From the NCBI GenBank assembly GCA_947460165.1, contig CANHKH010000232.1, positions 1-5,818 of the forward strand: a stretch of DNA of 5,818 nt. Direction: 5' to 3'. Each line of letters starts with the position of its first letter. Within the stretch, counting starts at the first letter, position 1. The translations under genes were made by a program, and so were the position numbers. The notes beneath the pieces are model-generated. The model did not search any database, was not told the DNA's origin, and saw only the letters and a program-made list of their open reading frames with translations. Shown piece by piece: positions 4,955 to 5,818 of the stretch. This DNA is from Comamonadaceae bacterium (GTDB taxonomy: Bacteria; Pseudomonadota; Gammaproteobacteria; Burkholderiales; Burkholderiaceae_C).

Positions 4955-5818
4955 CCCCCGACCTGCTGCAAGACGGGGCCGAGCGCAGCCTGCGCCACGC
5001 CGCCCGCACCGCCGTGGGCGACACCGACTCGGGCGGCCGGCATGCGGCTTACGGCCGAGTGATGCGCAACCGCACCGACATTGATGTCAGCCACGGCCGC
5101 ATTTTGTACCTGGACAACGTGAGCGTGAGCTTTGACGGCTTCAAGGCCATCAACAAGCTGTCGCTGGACATGGCGCCCGGCGAGTTGCGCTGCATCATTG
5201 GGCCCAACGGTGCGGGCAAGACCACCATGATGGACATCATCACCGGCAAAACCCGGCCCGACGAAGGCAGCGTGTTCTTTGGCAGCACCATTGACCTGCT
5301 GCGCCACAAGGAGCCCGAGATTGCGCAGCTGGGCATAGGCCGCAAGTTCCAAAAGCCCACGGTGTTTGAGCAGCTCAGCGTGTTTGAAAACCTGGAGCTG
5401 GCTCTGAAGACCCACAAAGGCGTGAAAGCGTCTATGTTCTTCAAGCTGAGCGGCGTTCAGCGCGACCGCCTGGCCGAGGTGCTGCACACCATAGACTTGA
5501 GCGCGCACGCCGCCAGGCAGGCGGGGCTGCTCAGCCACGGCCAAAAGCAGTGGCTGGAAATCGGCATGCTGCTGATGCAAGAGCCCCAGCTGCTGCTGCT
5601 CGACGAGCCGGTGGCCGGCATGACCGACCAAGAAACCGAGCGCACGGCCGAGCTTTTTTTAAGCCTCAAGGGCAAGCATTCGCTGATGGTGGTGGAGCAC
5701 GACATGAGCTTTGTGCGCGCCATTGCCAGCACCGTGACCGTGCTGTGCGAAGGCTCTGTGCTGGCGCAAGGCACGCTCGATGAGGTGCAAGCCGACGAGC
5801 GCGTGATTGAGGTGTACC
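4951..5818 (+). CDS. urtD: Urea ABC transporter ATP-binding protein UrtD (last few codons beyond window)
   Basis: Cytoplasmic ATPase that, with UrtE, powers urea import through UrtBC. The frame is open from the ATG at 4951 to the window edge, giving 289 residues and ending VIEVY; family members end about three residues later. A polar N-terminal extension of about 48 residues precedes the nucleotide-binding fold. Motifs seen: Walker A GPNGAGKTT (84-92), Q-loop Gln 134 in RKFQKPTVFEQLSVFENLEL, signature LSHGQKQWLEIGM (194-206), Walker B LLLLDEP (214-220) and H-loop His 250 in VVEHDM. LSHGQ in place of LSGGQ is characteristic of UrtD rather than LivG. The start overlaps the urtC stop (ATGA), with AGAAAGG at 4938-4944 as Shine-Dalgarno, 6 nt upstream. 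urtE is expected next. Confidence 0.97.
   Translation, partial: MTPDLLQDGAERSLRHAARTAVGDTDSGGRHAAYGRVMRNRTDIDVSHGRILYLDNVSVSFDGFKAINKLSLDMAPGELRCIIGPNGAGKTTMMDIITGKTRPDEGSVFFGSTIDLLRHKEPEIAQLGIGRKFQKPTVFEQLSVFENLELALKTHKGVKASMFFKLSGVQRDRLAEVLHTIDLSAHAARQAGLLSHGQKQWLEIGMLLMQEPQLLLLDEPVAGMTDQETERTAELFLSLKGKHSLMVVEHDMSFVRAIASTVTVLCEGSVLAQGTLDEVQADERVIEVY

Noticed and set aside
4621..5631. Minus-strand open frame of 336 codons opposite urtC and urtD
   Set aside because: The sense strand encodes clear UrtC and UrtD with all motifs; the antisense product is low-complexity (His/Gln/Ala).

Overview
This window carries part of a urea uptake and hydrolysis locus. The base composition, the codon use (GCC, CTG and GGC favoured, with many TTG leucines) and the near-textbook urease and Urt protein sequences suggest a betaproteobacterium, most likely Burkholderiales of the Comamonadaceae type. 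The genus cannot be fixed from the sequence alone.

Left side, minus strand (1-661): ureA (urease gamma, complete, 100 aa), then a 56-codon gene for a small histidine-rich, probably membrane-anchored protein, then the first 54 codons of ureB (urease beta), which runs off the left edge. The three are packed as an operon. The ureB ribosome binding site overlaps the stop codon of the small gene.

Centre (662-893): a 232-bp divergent intergenic region. It contains two good sigma-54 (RpoN) type -24/-12 elements facing outward, one toward ureA (705-720, minus) and one toward urtA (820-835, plus). Both have the required GG-N10-GC geometry. Between them lies an NtrC-like dyad (786-802) and two A-tracts about three helical turns apart. 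The simplest reading is joint nitrogen-starvation control of urea import and urea hydrolysis from one shared control region.

Right side, plus strand (894-5818): urtA (periplasmic urea-binding protein), a strong intrinsic terminator or attenuator in the 81-nt urtA-urtB gap, then urtB and urtC (two LivH/LivM-type permeases) and urtD (ATPase). urtB and urtC abut, and urtC and urtD overlap by 4 nt. urtD is open to the right edge and lacks only its last few codons; urtE would be expected next. UrtA captures urea, UrtBC form the channel, UrtD (with UrtE) drives import, and urease splits the urea to ammonia and CO2.

I see no mobile element, CRISPR array, tRNA or rRNA. The least described items are the small His-rich protein inside the urease operon and the back-to-back sigma-54 control region.
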